Part shown: positions 1-9,417 of the stretch, in pieces
Layout of the letters: each line of letters begins with the position of its first letter
Position numbering within the stretch: the stretch's first letter is position 1
Source: an uncultured Alphaproteobacteria bacterium
GTDB taxonomy: Bacteria; Pseudomonadota; Alphaproteobacteria; HIMB59; GCA-002718135
Direction: 5' to 3'
Length of the DNA stretch: 60,508 nucleotides
Assembly (NCBI GenBank): GCA_902525035.1
Contig: CABZFN010000005.1
Coordinates: 17,501 to 78,008, forward strand
Notes under the pieces: generated by a model
Databases searched by the model: none
Told to the model about the DNA's origin: nothing
What the model saw: the letters and a program-made list of their open reading frames with translations, nothing else
Translations under genes and position numbers: made by a program

Positions 1-810
<810 letters not shown>

Positions 811-840
811 AGTAAATCTGACCGAAGTCAAAAATTACGG

Positions 841-909
841 AACGTCCGTTAAAGCGGAATACTTCTTGTATAAACAAAAGTATTTGTTGATACGTATTCC
901 ATTAACGTT
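841..909 (-). other. Structured 16S leader: imperfect hairpin
   Basis: In the rRNA leader, GTTAA (848-852) plus GGAATAC (856-862) can pair with GTATTCC (894-900) plus TTAAC (902-906). This gives a 12-bp stem with a small internal bulge. An inner hairpin, AACAAA (873-878) with TTTGTT (883-888), sits in the loop. The position about 30-100 bases before the mature 16S end suggests a leader or processing structure. The partner strand of an RNase III stem would lie downstream of 16S, outside the window. Confidence 0.5.
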
Positions 910-966
910 CGTAAAAAATTAATTACGAATTGTTGTCTACGTATCTCTTTTATAATCTTATTAACA

Positions 967-978
967 TTTTAAAGAGCA
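967..978 (-). promoter_or_regulatory. boxA antitermination element of the rRNA leader
   Basis: The minus strand reads TGCTCTTTAAAA, a close match to the rRNA boxA consensus TGYTCTTTAANA bound by NusB/NusE. It lies about 160 bases upstream of the 16S 5' end and about 60 bases downstream of the predicted transcription start. That is where boxA is expected for Nus-dependent antitermination of rRNA operons. Confidence 0.8.
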
Positions 979-1045
979 TACAAAACCCTACTATTTTTAG
1001 CAAAAATTGTAGAGGATTGTTCTTTTCAAAAGAAAAGAGTATGTG

Positions 1046-1074
1046 CCTATAATAGTATAAAAATACCTTGTCAA
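1046..1074 (-). promoter_or_regulatory. rRNA operon promoter
   Basis: On the minus strand, a perfect -35 TTGACA (1069-1074) is separated by 17 bases from a -10-like TATAGG (1046-1051); TATTAT overlaps it as an alternative. Transcription would start near 1039, giving a leader of about 230 bases that contains boxA. A small inverted repeat, TCTTTTC/GAAAAGA (1021-1038), lies at the start of the leader. Apart from this promoter, the boxA and the hairpin, I see nothing else in 811-1260. Confidence 0.75.
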
Positions 1075-1260
1075 ATCATAAAAAAAATAAAAATTTGGCT
1101 AAATTCTGGGGATAATTTATTAATTTTTTATAAATATTTCTTCTATGTGAGAATCTTAATAGTTTATATTCATTTTTTAACAATATTCTTAATAAATTTT
1201 ATATTAAATCATAAGATAATATGAAAAAAATACTTATTAAAATCATGATAATTTATAATA

Positions 1261-1947
1261 ATGATTGAGTATTTGAGAAATATTTTAAAAAACAATTATT
1301 TTACACATAAATTCAGTTTAAAAGTTATTGATTTATTCAAAATTAGAAAGCTGATTAGACAATATGAAAAATATATTTTTAAAATAAAAATAAAAGAGGC
1401 AAAAAAAAATAAAAAGCCTATTCAATTAATTGTTGCTGCTGGAGATCAATCTAGGACTGATTGGATTTCCTCTGAATGGTATGTGCTTAATATAACAGAA
1501 TATAAAAGTTGGAAAAAATATTTTTCTTTTAATGAGGTAGATAAAATTTTAGCTGAACATGTTTTTGAGCATTTTGACAATAAACAAACTAAAAATTGCT
1601 TAAATAATATTCACAATTTTTTAAAATCTGATGGATGTTTAAGAATTGCAGTTCCTGATGGATATTTTCCAGATAAAAAATATATAGATTGGGTCAAGCC
1701 AGGGGGATTAGCACCTGGCGCTGAAGATCATAAAATCTTATATAATTATCAAACACTAAAAAAAATTTTAGAAAAAAACAAATTTAAATGTAAATTAGTT
1801 GAATTTTTTGATGAAAACAAAAATTTTTTTATAAATAAAAAATTTAATGAAAATGGTTTTGTTTCTAGATCAAGTTTAAATGATGCAAGAAATAAAGATG
1901 GAAAACTAGAATACACATCATTAATTATTGATGCATATAAGGTTTAG
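1261..1947 (+). CDS. SAM-dependent methyltransferase-like protein
   Basis: This is a 228-residue protein resembling the predicted SAM-dependent methyltransferases found in polysaccharide loci (COG4627-like). The evidence is the segment EHVFEHF at 99-105, followed by LKSDGCLRIAVPDG at 121-134. That pair matches the 'EHl..Lk.gG.lRi.vPD' signature of the class I fold. The glycine-rich motif I is degenerate (AAGDQS at 59-64 in place of LGCG), so activity is uncertain. It lies alone on the plus strand between the rRNA leader and the initiator tRNA and opposes both, like an inserted accessory gene. No clear Shine-Dalgarno is seen. Its base composition is as AT-rich as that of the neighbouring surface-glycan operon. 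Confidence 0.6.
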   Translation: MIEYLRNILKNNYFTHKFSLKVIDLFKIRKLIRQYEKYIFKIKIKEAKKNKKPIQLIVAAGDQSRTDWISSEWYVLNITEYKSWKKYFSFNEVDKILAEHVFEHFDNKQTKNCLNNIHNFLKSDGCLRIAVPDGYFPDKKYIDWVKPGGLAPGAEDHKILYNYQTLKKILEKNKFKCKLVEFFDENKNFFINKKFNENGFVSRSSLNDARNKDGKLEYTSLIIDAYKV

Positions 1948-1955
1948 AAATTAAT

Positions 1956-2032
<77 letters not shown>

Positions 2033-2077
2033 GAAAGATCTTTTTGATAATCTAAAATATAAAAAAAGCAACAATCT

Positions 2078-3154
2078 TTAAGACTTTTCGTACATATTAT
2101 TGCAAAATTTATTAAAATTTAAATTTTCTTTGATTTTTTTTATATTAATTTGTTTTTGATTTTTATTAATAATAATATTTGTATATTTTTTTAATTCATT
2201 TATTTTTTTTATAACAATTAATTTAGAAATATTTTTAAAGTAATTGTCACGTCTATTAAAACCAGAACCAATTTGTAATGAAAAAGTAGGTATTTGGCAA
2301 TATATTGATTCTAGAAGCATCGTAGATGAAATTCCAAAAACTACATTATATTTTTTTAATAAGAGTGATTTATTTTTTATTTTTTCATTAAAAATTAGTA
2401 ATCTATTTGATTTAAAGTTTTTATTATTAACTTTTAATTTTTTTTTGGTTTCATTTTCTAAAGGATGATTCTTTATTCCAATATTTAATTTAATTTTATT
2501 TAAATTTGCAAATTCATATAAAAAAATCAAAAACATATCAAAGATTTTTTGTTGATTATATACAATACTTTGTTTTGATAATTTTACAGGCTTAGGATTT
2601 TCATATGGTGAAGATATATAAAGGATAAATATTTGATTTTTTTTGTTTTGTTTATAATTAAAATATTTTTTTGCTGTTTCTTGTAAATGGGGTAAACCAA
2701 CAACACTTATATTTTTATTATTTACTATCTTTGAAAAAGTTTTTTTTGTTTCAAAAAAAGGAACACCTAGATAATCTGGCAAAATAAGAACTTTATTATT
2801 TTTAACAATTTGAAATCTTTCTATTGGATGAGCCCAAGAATCTAACATACAAAAAGTTAATATTTGATTTTTTTTGGCTTCAATTAAAAAATCTCTTTCT
2901 AAATAATAATATCCGTTTGATCCCACAAAAATTGCTTTTGATTTAAAATTATATAAGTATTTAAAAATTTTAGATTTAGAAATTTTATTTTTTTCATAAA
3001 TAATCTGACTGAAAAACTTATTATTTATTAATCGTGCATTTAATGATGTGATTAATACTGTTTTAAGATTTCTTTTATTTTTTAAATTGTGGACTATCGT
3101 ATTGGCAACATTAAGCGATCCTACTGATCCAATTATAAATAAAAGTATCTTCAA
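2078..3154 (-). CDS. Putative GT-B-fold glycosyltransferase, last gene of the glycan operon
   Basis: I do not recognise a precise family for this 358-residue protein. It starts with a Rossmann-like strand, MKILLFIIGSVGSL. Its C-terminal half carries KNHP (about 228-231) and GISSTMLLES (about 274-283) before a buried IPTFSLQIG strand. That layout is seen in GT-B proteins such as the CDP-glycerol/polysialyl-type transferases and the UDP-GlcNAc 2-epimerases. As the distal gene after the cytidylyltransferases, it is a candidate transferase for the CMP-sugar; a hydrolysing 2-epimerase role is the alternative, since no other NeuC/LegG-like gene is visible. It begins 8 bases after the aminotransferase stop. 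There is no membrane segment, so it is probably cytoplasmic. Confidence 0.5.
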   Translation of the reverse strand: MKILLFIIGSVGSLNVANTIVHNLKNKRNLKTVLITSLNARLINNKFFSQIIYEKNKISKSKIFKYLYNFKSKAIFVGSNGYYYLERDFLIEAKKNQILTFCMLDSWAHPIERFQIVKNNKVLILPDYLGVPFFETKKTFSKIVNNKNISVVGLPHLQETAKKYFNYKQNKKNQIFILYISSPYENPKPVKLSKQSIVYNQQKIFDMFLIFLYEFANLNKIKLNIGIKNHPLENETKKKLKVNNKNFKSNRLLIFNEKIKNKSLLLKKYNVVFGISSTMLLESIYCQIPTFSLQIGSGFNRRDNYFKNISKLIVIKKINELKKYTNIIINKNQKQINIKKIKENLNFNKFCNNMYEKS

Positions 3155-3162
3155 GTTGTAAT

Positions 3163-4440
3163 TTAGCTAAGCTGATTTAAATTATTCCAAACTTTTTGAA
3201 AAGCTTTACCAATAGAGTGTATTTTTTTATCATCAAAATCTCCCAAAGTTAAACCAAAGTTTAAATAATTAGATTTATTTAATTTTTCTGCTTGAGGACA
3301 GTTTTGTTTTCCATAATTTATTTTACCTTGATAAATATTTTTAGACCAAGGAAAATTCTTATTTCCATAAGCAATTTTGTTTTTGTAAATAGGCAAATTG
3401 TAAAGTAAAGTCATGCCATTACTTAACAGAGGTACACCCTCTGCTATTAATGCTTTATAAATATTTAATTTTTTTATACCAACACGATTTTCATCATAAA
3501 ATAATGGATATGCATAATAACTACTTGAAGAACCTTTATCAAATTTGGGTATGTGAAGTCCTTTTAGATTAGAAAGATAACTATCTAAAATTTTTGCCCA
3601 AGATTGTTTTTGCTTAATTATTTTTTTTAGTTTTTTTAATTGTTCAATTGAAATAGCAGCTTCAATTTCACCCATTCTAAAATTATACCCTAAAATATTA
3701 ACTAATTTTTTTTTTGATTTATTTGAAATTACAGCTTCACCATGATTTCTTATTAGCCTCATTTTTTCAGCATAATAGTTACTATTTGTAATTATTATTC
3801 CTCCTTCACCACATTGAATTGTTTTATGGTAATTCAAGCTGTAGCCTCCTATATCTGAAAGTACTCCGGTATATTTATTTTTATATGTTGACCCAATAGA
3901 TTGAGCATTATCAGATATAACTTTTAATTTATATTTTTTTGCTATTTTAATTATTTTTAACATATCTAAAGGCCACCCTGACATTTCAACAACCATTATT
4001 GCTTTAGTTCTTTTAGTAATTTTTTCCTCTATCTTTTTTATGTCGATATTATAACCTTCAGAACATATATCTGCAAAAATTGGTATAGCGTTCCAATGTA
4101 AAACAGAAGTGGCAGTAGCACACATTGTCCAACATGGGACTATTACCTCATCACCAGGGTTTAATTCTAATGCTCCTACAGCAGCAATTAATCCAGAGGT
4201 CCAAGAGTTAACAACTATTGCGTGTTTTACTCCAAAGTATTTCTCACATTGTCGCTCAAACAAGTTAACATATTTTCCACCATTAAACTCTCTTGATTTT
4301 TCACCAAGATACTCTGATAACGTCCCTGATTTTATAACTTTTGAGGCAGCGACTAATTCTTCCCTTCCTATTGATGAAAATGGTTTTACCTGAAAATTAC
4401 AAGTTTTTTTTCCACCAAACAAAGCTAAATTATTTTTCAT
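3163..4440 (-). CDS. DegT/DnrJ/EryC1/StrS-family sugar aminotransferase
   Basis: This 425-residue PLP enzyme is predicted to transaminate a keto-sugar nucleotide to an amino sugar, usually with glutamate as donor. The N-terminus has the family's substrate loop (LALFGGKK, PFSSIGREE). The PLP-contact segment is SDNAQS at 176-181, where most relatives have EDAAQA. The Schiff-base lysine is K206 in SLNYHKTI, followed by CGEGGIIIT. It is somewhat longer than typical family members. It overlaps the upstream oxidoreductase by 11 bases, so the two are translationally coupled. An oxidoreductase-plus-DegT pair usually makes a 3-keto sugar and then aminates it. Confidence 0.9.
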   Translation of the reverse strand: MKNNLALFGGKKTCNFQVKPFSSIGREELVAASKVIKSGTLSEYLGEKSREFNGGKYVNLFERQCEKYFGVKHAIVVNSWTSGLIAAVGALELNPGDEVIVPCWTMCATATSVLHWNAIPIFADICSEGYNIDIKKIEEKITKRTKAIMVVEMSGWPLDMLKIIKIAKKYKLKVISDNAQSIGSTYKNKYTGVLSDIGGYSLNYHKTIQCGEGGIIITNSNYYAEKMRLIRNHGEAVISNKSKKKLVNILGYNFRMGEIEAAISIEQLKKLKKIIKQKQSWAKILDSYLSNLKGLHIPKFDKGSSSSYYAYPLFYDENRVGIKKLNIYKALIAEGVPLLSNGMTLLYNLPIYKNKIAYGNKNFPWSKNIYQGKINYGKQNCPQAEKLNKSNYLNFGLTLGDFDDKKIHSIGKAFQKVWNNLNQLS

Positions 4441-5335
4441 TATGTAATTTGTTTATAATTTTATGATTATAATTGGATAAAACCAAATTATCATTAATAG
4501 TTTTATTTTTATTTTTCAAGTTTTTATAAATATAATTGTAAAGAAATTGTATATTTGAATTTGAAAAAGTTTTTATTGTTTTATTTTTTTTAATCTTCAA
4601 ATTTTTATTTTCATAAATTTCAATATCATTATAATCTTTAAAAATTATTATAACCTTATCAGTAATTATTTGAATTGAAAATTCTTCTAAAGAATTATTT
4701 AATAAATATATATCATACGTTTTATATTTAAATAAGACGTCATTTTTATTACCCTTACTTAATAAAGAAAAATTATTAGGTTTACCAAATAGAAACAAAA
4801 TTAAATCAATTGCGTGACAACCATTTTCTTTTAAATCTTTTTTGTATAAAAATATAGCTTTTTCAATTTTTCCATATTTTCCTTTAATAAAATTTTTTCT
4901 TAAAGTTTCAAAACCAGGCTCAAAAGATCTCTGATAATTTACATAAGTAGATATATTATTTTTTCGTGATAGCTTTAATATTTCATCAGAATATTTTATA
5001 GAGTGCGTAATTGGTTTTTCTAAGATTATTAATTTGATTTTATATTTTATTAGTTGTTTGTAAAAAAAAAAGTGTTTTTTTGTTTCCGTGGATATTACTA
5101 CTAAATCAATTTCTTCATATTTAAATAATTCTTTTAAAGATGAATAAACTGGTTTTGAATATTTTTTTTTAAATCTATTTATTTTAGTTTTATTCTTTTC
5201 AACTGCAGCAACTAACAAAAATTTTCTATGATTAACAATTGATTTAGAGTGAGTTAAAATTATATTTTTATTTGTTATATTATAATCATAAGAAAAACCA
5301 ATTTGACCAAGTCCAATTATTGCACACTTAATCAT
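4430..5335 (-). CDS. Gfo/Idh/MocA-family NAD(P)-dependent sugar oxidoreductase
   Basis: This 301-residue protein has an N-terminal Rossmann motif, GLGQIGFSY (8-16). The family signature EKP is at 106-108, where the lysine takes part in catalysis. The C-terminal half is divergent and lysine/asparagine-rich. The family oxidises or reduces sugar hydroxyls. Next to a DegT aminotransferase, it most likely generates the keto group to be aminated. It starts with a 4-base ATGA overlap with the upstream cytidylyltransferase and overlaps the downstream aminotransferase by 11 bases. Confidence 0.85.
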   Translation of the reverse strand: MIKCAIIGLGQIGFSYDYNITNKNIILTHSKSIVNHRKFLLVAAVEKNKTKINRFKKKYSKPVYSSLKELFKYEEIDLVVISTETKKHFFFYKQLIKYKIKLIILEKPITHSIKYSDEILKLSRKNNISTYVNYQRSFEPGFETLRKNFIKGKYGKIEKAIFLYKKDLKENGCHAIDLILFLFGKPNNFSLLSKGNKNDVLFKYKTYDIYLLNNSLEEFSIQIITDKVIIIFKDYNDIEIYENKNLKIKKNKTIKTFSNSNIQFLYNYIYKNLKNKNKTINDNLVLSNYNHKIINKLHNEK

Positions 5336-6036
5336 TTCGCTATAGAGTAATTTATCAATTCATTACAAGTTATATCACTAAATTTAATTTTCTTAGTATT
5401 AAAATAAACTGCAATTTGTTTCATTTCTTTATAGTCATCAATTGTGTCTAATTCATATCTTAAATTTGGATAAAATAAATTTATATTAGGACGTAAACTG
5501 AATGTTCTGAATAATTTTTTGTTTCTCAAAATAAATAAAGTAGGATGCTCTAAATTTAATTTATTTTTTATACATAATTTATAAGATTTAATTAAAGTTT
5601 TTGTATAAAATATTTGACAATTCATCCCTCCTGGTAGTCCTGGGTAGTCTAGATTATTAATATAATCCAATTTGTTATGTAAAAAATTTTGAAGGCAGTA
5701 ATCTATAAGATTATTGTCAATTAAAGGACAATCTGCTGTAATGCTTATAATGATGTCAATTTTAAATTTCTTTGCTGCTTCAATTACTCTTTTTTTTACA
5801 TTATACTCATCTCCTCTGTAGACAGATATTTTGTTTTTTTTTGCTAAATTTTCTAGTTTATCATCTCTTTTACTATCAGTTGTTGCTAATATTATTTTCG
5901 AAATATTTTTTACTTTCTTTAATCTTGTAAATAAATGTACAATTAAAGGTATGTCTAAAATAACTTTTAGATGCTTATTAGGAAGTCTAGATGAATTAAG
6001 TCTAGCTTCAATTATTACACCAATATTATTTTTCAA
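5332..6036 (-). CDS. SpsF-family cytidylyltransferase, second of a tandem pair
   Basis: This 234-residue nucleotidyltransferase is of the SpsF/NeuA-like type, which activates 3-deoxy acidic sugars with CTP. The nucleotide-binding loop is EARLNSSRLPNKH (10-22). The metal-binding segment is ADCPLID (101-107), and YRGDEYNV lies near 73-80. It is clearly related to the gene just upstream (6033-6767), and the two overlap by 4 bases. The differences in the N-terminal loop and after GGM (about residue 133) suggest different sugar specificities or two partners in one complex. Confidence 0.88.
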   Translation of the reverse strand: MKNNIGVIIEARLNSSRLPNKHLKVILDIPLIVHLFTRLKKVKNISKIILATTDSKRDDKLENLAKKNKISVYRGDEYNVKKRVIEAAKKFKIDIIISITADCPLIDNNLIDYCLQNFLHNKLDYINNLDYPGLPGGMNCQIFYTKTLIKSYKLCIKNKLNLEHPTLFILRNKKLFRTFSLRPNINLFYPNLRYELDTIDDYKEMKQIAVYFNTKKIKFSDITCNELINYSIAK

Positions 6037-6767
6037 TTATCTCCCTTTCTTATTATATAATTATTTAATTTTAATAATTTTTTATTTTTTCTTATAATAT
6101 TAATTATATCCTCACATGATATCATTCTAAGATTATTACTAAATTTTTTAACAATTTCTTTTAAAAAATAATAATCATTTATTTCATCTAATGTAACTGC
6201 AAGTTCTGGCCAATAAAGATTTTTAGGAGCAACTAAATTAAAAAATTTATATTTATTTTTTTTTCTTCTTATCGATAAAGTAACATGTTCTTTTTCAAGT
6301 TTAGTCAACTTAGTCTTATAAATTTCATTTAAAATTGATCTTTTAAAAATTTGTACATCCATGCCATCAGGGTATGATCTTAAGTCACTATTAGTAACAA
6401 AGTCATATTTGTTTATTTTAATCATTTCGTATAATTGTTCAATTATCGATAAATCTACTAATGGACAATCTCCAGTAATTAAAGTTATATAATATGCCTT
6501 GTAAAGAGTAGCAGCTTTTAAAACTCTACCGGTAACATCATTTTCAGATCCTCTAAAGCAATCTATTTTATTTTTTTTGCAAAATAGTTGAAATTTGTCA
6601 TCTTCAGGATTTGTAGTTGTAGCAATTACAATATTGGAATAATTATTCAAATATTTTAATCGGTCTACTAAAATTTGAATAATTGTTTTATTATTTATTT
6701 TTAAAAAATGTTTATTTTTTAATCTCGAAGAATTTGATCTAGCGGTAATAATTAAAACATTTTTCAT
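6033..6767 (-). CDS. SpsF-family cytidylyltransferase, first of a tandem pair
   Basis: This 244-residue protein has the same architecture as its downstream neighbour. It has a binding loop ARSNSSRLKNKH (9-20), FRGSENDVTGRV (71-82) and the metal site GDCPLVD (99-105). The family transfers CMP from CTP to nonulosonates or related 3-deoxy sugars. It carries a short C-terminal extension absent from the second copy. ATGA overlaps join it to the genes on both sides. The NeuB-family synthase four genes upstream is the obvious source of its substrate. Confidence 0.88.
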   Translation of the reverse strand: MKNVLIITARSNSSRLKNKHFLKINNKTIIQILVDRLKYLNNYSNIVIATTTNPEDDKFQLFCKKNKIDCFRGSENDVTGRVLKAATLYKAYYITLITGDCPLVDLSIIEQLYEMIKINKYDFVTNSDLRSYPDGMDVQIFKRSILNEIYKTKLTKLEKEHVTLSIRRKKNKYKFFNLVAPKNLYWPELAVTLDEINDYYFLKEIVKKFSNNLRMISCEDIINIIRKNKKLLKLNNYIIRKGDN

Positions 6768-7411
6768 TTATAAAGAATTATTTGAGATATTAAAATAATA
6801 TATAATATTTTTAAATTTACTTTTAAACTGTTTCCAAAACGTGAAAAATCATTTCTTTTACAAATATTATAATTAATTTCTGTAAATTTATAATTATTTT
6901 TTATTGCATTGATCATTAAATAAGTTCCTACAGAGTTATAATTTTTTTTAAAACCAAATTTATCATATAACTTTGTTCTATATCCTTTGATCCCTGATAA
7001 AGGATCAGAAATTTTATAATGTTGTTTCATTATTAATGAAAAAAAATATTCCATAATTCTTGATTTTGTATTTCTATTAGTAAGAACTAAATCATATCCA
7101 TTTTTTAAATTAGATATAATTTTATCAAAATCTGCTAGATTATGTTCTCCATCAGCATCGACTGTAATTAAATAACGATATTTTTCCTTGCTTGCCATCC
7201 TCATACCTTGCTCAATGGCAGTATCATATCCAAAATTAAATTTATTTTTAATAATATTTATTTTAAATTTTTTAACGTAGTCTAAAGTATTATCAGTAGA
7301 CCCATTGTCAATTAGATAAATATCGCCTTTATTAGTTAAAATATTTAAAACTGATTTTATTGTTTTAGCTTCATTAAAACATGGTATTATAAATGCCACG
7401 TTATTATTCAA
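6764..7411 (-). CDS. Family 2 glycosyltransferase, polyprenyl-phosphate sugar synthase type
   Basis: This 215-residue GT-A protein resembles dolichyl/polyprenyl-phosphate mannosyl- or glucosyltransferases. It has IIPCFNEA (8-15), IDNGSTDNT (34-42) and the metal-binding DADGEH (85-90), and DPLSGIKGY lies downstream. The C-terminal membrane domain of larger relatives is missing, so only the soluble catalytic domain is present. It could load a sugar onto an undecaprenyl carrier for glycan assembly or modification. It has 4-base overlaps with both neighbours. Confidence 0.85.
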   Translation of the reverse strand: MNNNVAFIIPCFNEAKTIKSVLNILTNKGDIYLIDNGSTDNTLDYVKKFKINIIKNKFNFGYDTAIEQGMRMASKEKYRYLITVDADGEHNLADFDKIISNLKNGYDLVLTNRNTKSRIMEYFFSLIMKQHYKISDPLSGIKGYRTKLYDKFGFKKNYNSVGTYLMINAIKNNYKFTEINYNICKRNDFSRFGNSLKVNLKILYIILISQIILYK

Positions 7412-8298
7412 ATTGATTTAGAGACTCTATTAAAAAAGTAAGGCTCTCCTCCAAATCCAAATTTAAATTTTTCGATATTTTTAATTTTCTTAAATTGATT
7501 AATGTTTATTTTGTTTCCACTAAGATTAAGAATACTTCCGAAATCGATATATTTAATCTTTTTACTTAAAAGAAAATTTATAGCTTCCCAAATAAGTAGG
7601 TGTCCTGCCGTTGAAGATTTTAAATTATTATTAATTATATTTGCTGATAATGAATATGTTGCTTTAACTTGATTAATATTAAAAACTACACCGCCAGTAA
7701 ATTGATTTTCAAAGTAACATGAAATCAAAATTGCTTCTTTACAATCAATACTTTTTTTAAAATAATTTTTTGTTTCATTATTAATATTTTTATTAATTTT
7801 TTCACTGTATAAATCTATCCATTCATCTATCATACTATTGCATATAGATTTATTCTCTAAATAAGAATTTTTAATCTCACATATTTTTTTATTATAATTT
7901 ATTATGGATTTATAACTTTTTCTAATTTTACTAAATAAAAGGTTTATATCTGATCCTAAAAATAAAATTATTTTTTCTACTCTTTCAATATTAAATACGT
8001 CATTTTTTAATAATAAAATTTCCTGATCATTTTTATTTTTACTAAAGTCATCTTTAAAAATATTAAAACTAATTTTATCAATATTATTTTTTAATATAAA
8101 TTTATTTAATTTTAGGGTAAAATTTTTATCATTTAATAATGTACTGCTAAATTCTACAGCATTAATATTACCTGATGTATTATTTATAATATCTAATGGA
8201 TAAGAATTGTTTTTATACTTGAAATTAATATATTTCGTGCCTGCTAAAAGATAATTGAATATCCACCAATAGTTATGTAAAGTTTTTTCATTATTCAT
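7408..8298 (-). CDS. FemAB/GNAT-like acyltransferase-type protein
   Basis: This 296-residue protein has the C-terminal pattern of FemAB-like and related GNAT-fold transferases. A beta-strand segment (TGGVVFNI, 201-208) is followed by AGHLLIWEAINFLLSK (231-246), then YIDFGSI (250-256) and KFGFGGE (279-285). In the family this last block is read as 'W.ai..a...G....Dfg....l..FK..FGG'. Members transfer aminoacyl or acyl groups to amines. Placed directly after the NeuB-type synthase, it is a candidate N-acyl or N-aminoacyl decorator of the amino sugar. The N-terminal 110 residues are divergent. The specific substrate cannot be read from sequence. Confidence 0.6.
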   Translation of the reverse strand: MNNEKTLHNYWWIFNYLLAGTKYINFKYKNNSYPLDIINNTSGNINAVEFSSTLLNDKNFTLKLNKFILKNNIDKISFNIFKDDFSKNKNDQEILLLKNDVFNIERVEKIILFLGSDINLLFSKIRKSYKSIINYNKKICEIKNSYLENKSICNSMIDEWIDLYSEKINKNINNETKNYFKKSIDCKEAILISCYFENQFTGGVVFNINQVKATYSLSANIINNNLKSSTAGHLLIWEAINFLLSKKIKYIDFGSILNLSGNKININQFKKIKNIEKFKFGFGGEPYFFNRVSKSI

Positions 8299-8304
8299 TA
8301 ATAA

Positions 8305-9378
8305 CTAAATTAGCATATCTAAAGAAATTACATCACCTTTTTTAATATTGATTTTAAGTTTTTTTCCTAAAATTTTTTTATATTCATATGGATTTAAAGA
8401 TTTTTTTGGACATGGACGTAAAAAAATTAAATCAGTAAAACTTAGTTTAGAATTTTTATATAAATTTTTAGATGCTCTTATTGATCTACGTTGGACTATA
8501 ACAGAATTTTTTTCATTTTTTTCTATTTTTTTCAAGCTATTTCCAAGTGATAACTCTAATTCTCGAGATCTTAAAATCATTTCTTGCCAAGACTTAGGAT
8601 TCATAGAAAATTTGTGATCAGGCCCAACTCTATTATTATTATCTGTCAAATGTTTTTCAATAATTTTTGCACCTAAGGCTATTGCTCCTAGTACTGTAGT
8701 ATGTCCGGGTGTATGATCACTTAATCCTATAATTAAATTTTTATATTTTTTTTTAAATGCATTTAAAACATTTAAATTTATATATTTAAAGTTTTCTAGG
8801 CTTGCAGTGTAATTAGTATTGCATTGAAGTAATGCAATTTTTCTATTTATTTTTTTAATTTTATTTATTACTTTATCAATCTCAGAAATATTTGAAGCTC
8901 CTGCTGCAATAATTATAGGTTTTTGTTTTTTTGCCATATGAATAATTATATCATGCCAAGTAATATCTCCTGATCCAACTTTATAAGCAGGAACAAATCT
9001 ATTTATGTAATCAACTAATTCAAATGAATATGGGCTGGTAAAAAAATCTATCTTTACTTTCTTGCACTCTTTAATTAATTCATTTGTCCAATCCAAATTT
9101 ATAGAAGCTTTTTCATACACTTTAAATACTGAATCTTTCCATTTTGATTGATGAGTATCAATATTGTTTAATTTTTTAAATCCAAAGTCACTTACTATTG
9201 TACTAGCACTAAAGTGTTGGAATTTTGCAGCGTTTGCACCGTTCTCTGCGGCTATATTAATTAAATCTATTGCTCTTTGTAAGCTACCGTCATGATTAGC
9301 AGCAATATCAGCAATAAAGTAGGTTGGAGCTTTTTCTCCAATTATATTGTTGTTTATTTTAAATTTTTTTGCAAACAT
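8305..9378 (-). CDS. NeuB-family nonulosonate synthase with SAF domain
   Basis: This 357-residue enzyme matches the N-acetylneuraminate/legionaminate/pseudaminate synthase family, which condenses phosphoenolpyruvate with a 6-carbon N-acyl amino sugar to give a 9-carbon keto acid. The TIM-barrel start is IADIAANHDGS (22-32) with AKFQ at 51-54. Further barrel signatures are VGSGD and GLSDHT, and EKHLTD is near two-thirds of the chain. A C-terminal SAF/antifreeze-like domain occupies about 290-357. Length is normal. It lies 39 bases after the NUDIX gene. It defines the operon as a nonulosonic-acid-type pathway, but the exact isomer cannot be told. Confidence 0.93.
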   Translation of the reverse strand: MFAKKFKINNNIIGEKAPTYFIADIAANHDGSLQRAIDLINIAAENGANAAKFQHFSASTIVSDFGFKKLNNIDTHQSKWKDSVFKVYEKASINLDWTNELIKECKKVKIDFFTSPYSFELVDYINRFVPAYKVGSGDITWHDIIIHMAKKQKPIIIAAGASNISEIDKVINKIKKINRKIALLQCNTNYTASLENFKYINLNVLNAFKKKYKNLIIGLSDHTPGHTTVLGAIALGAKIIEKHLTDNNNRVGPDHKFSMNPKSWQEMILRSRELELSLGNSLKKIEKNEKNSVIVQRRSIRASKNLYKNSKLSFTDLIFLRPCPKKSLNPYEYKKILGKKLKINIKKGDVISLDMLI

Positions 9379-9417
9379 TTAATTAATTAAACTTTATCTA
9401 TTAATAATCTTTTAGTT

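Noticed and set aside
1221-1268. 15-residue open frame (ATG at 1221) just before the methyltransferase
   Set aside because: Too short, A/T-rich low complexity, no ribosome-binding site and overlaps the next start; probably chance.
2078-3154. Firm assignment of the last operon gene as a LegG/NeuC 2-epimerase or PseG hydrolase
   Set aside because: The match does not extend beyond a general GT-B layout; the specific active-site residues could not be recognised.
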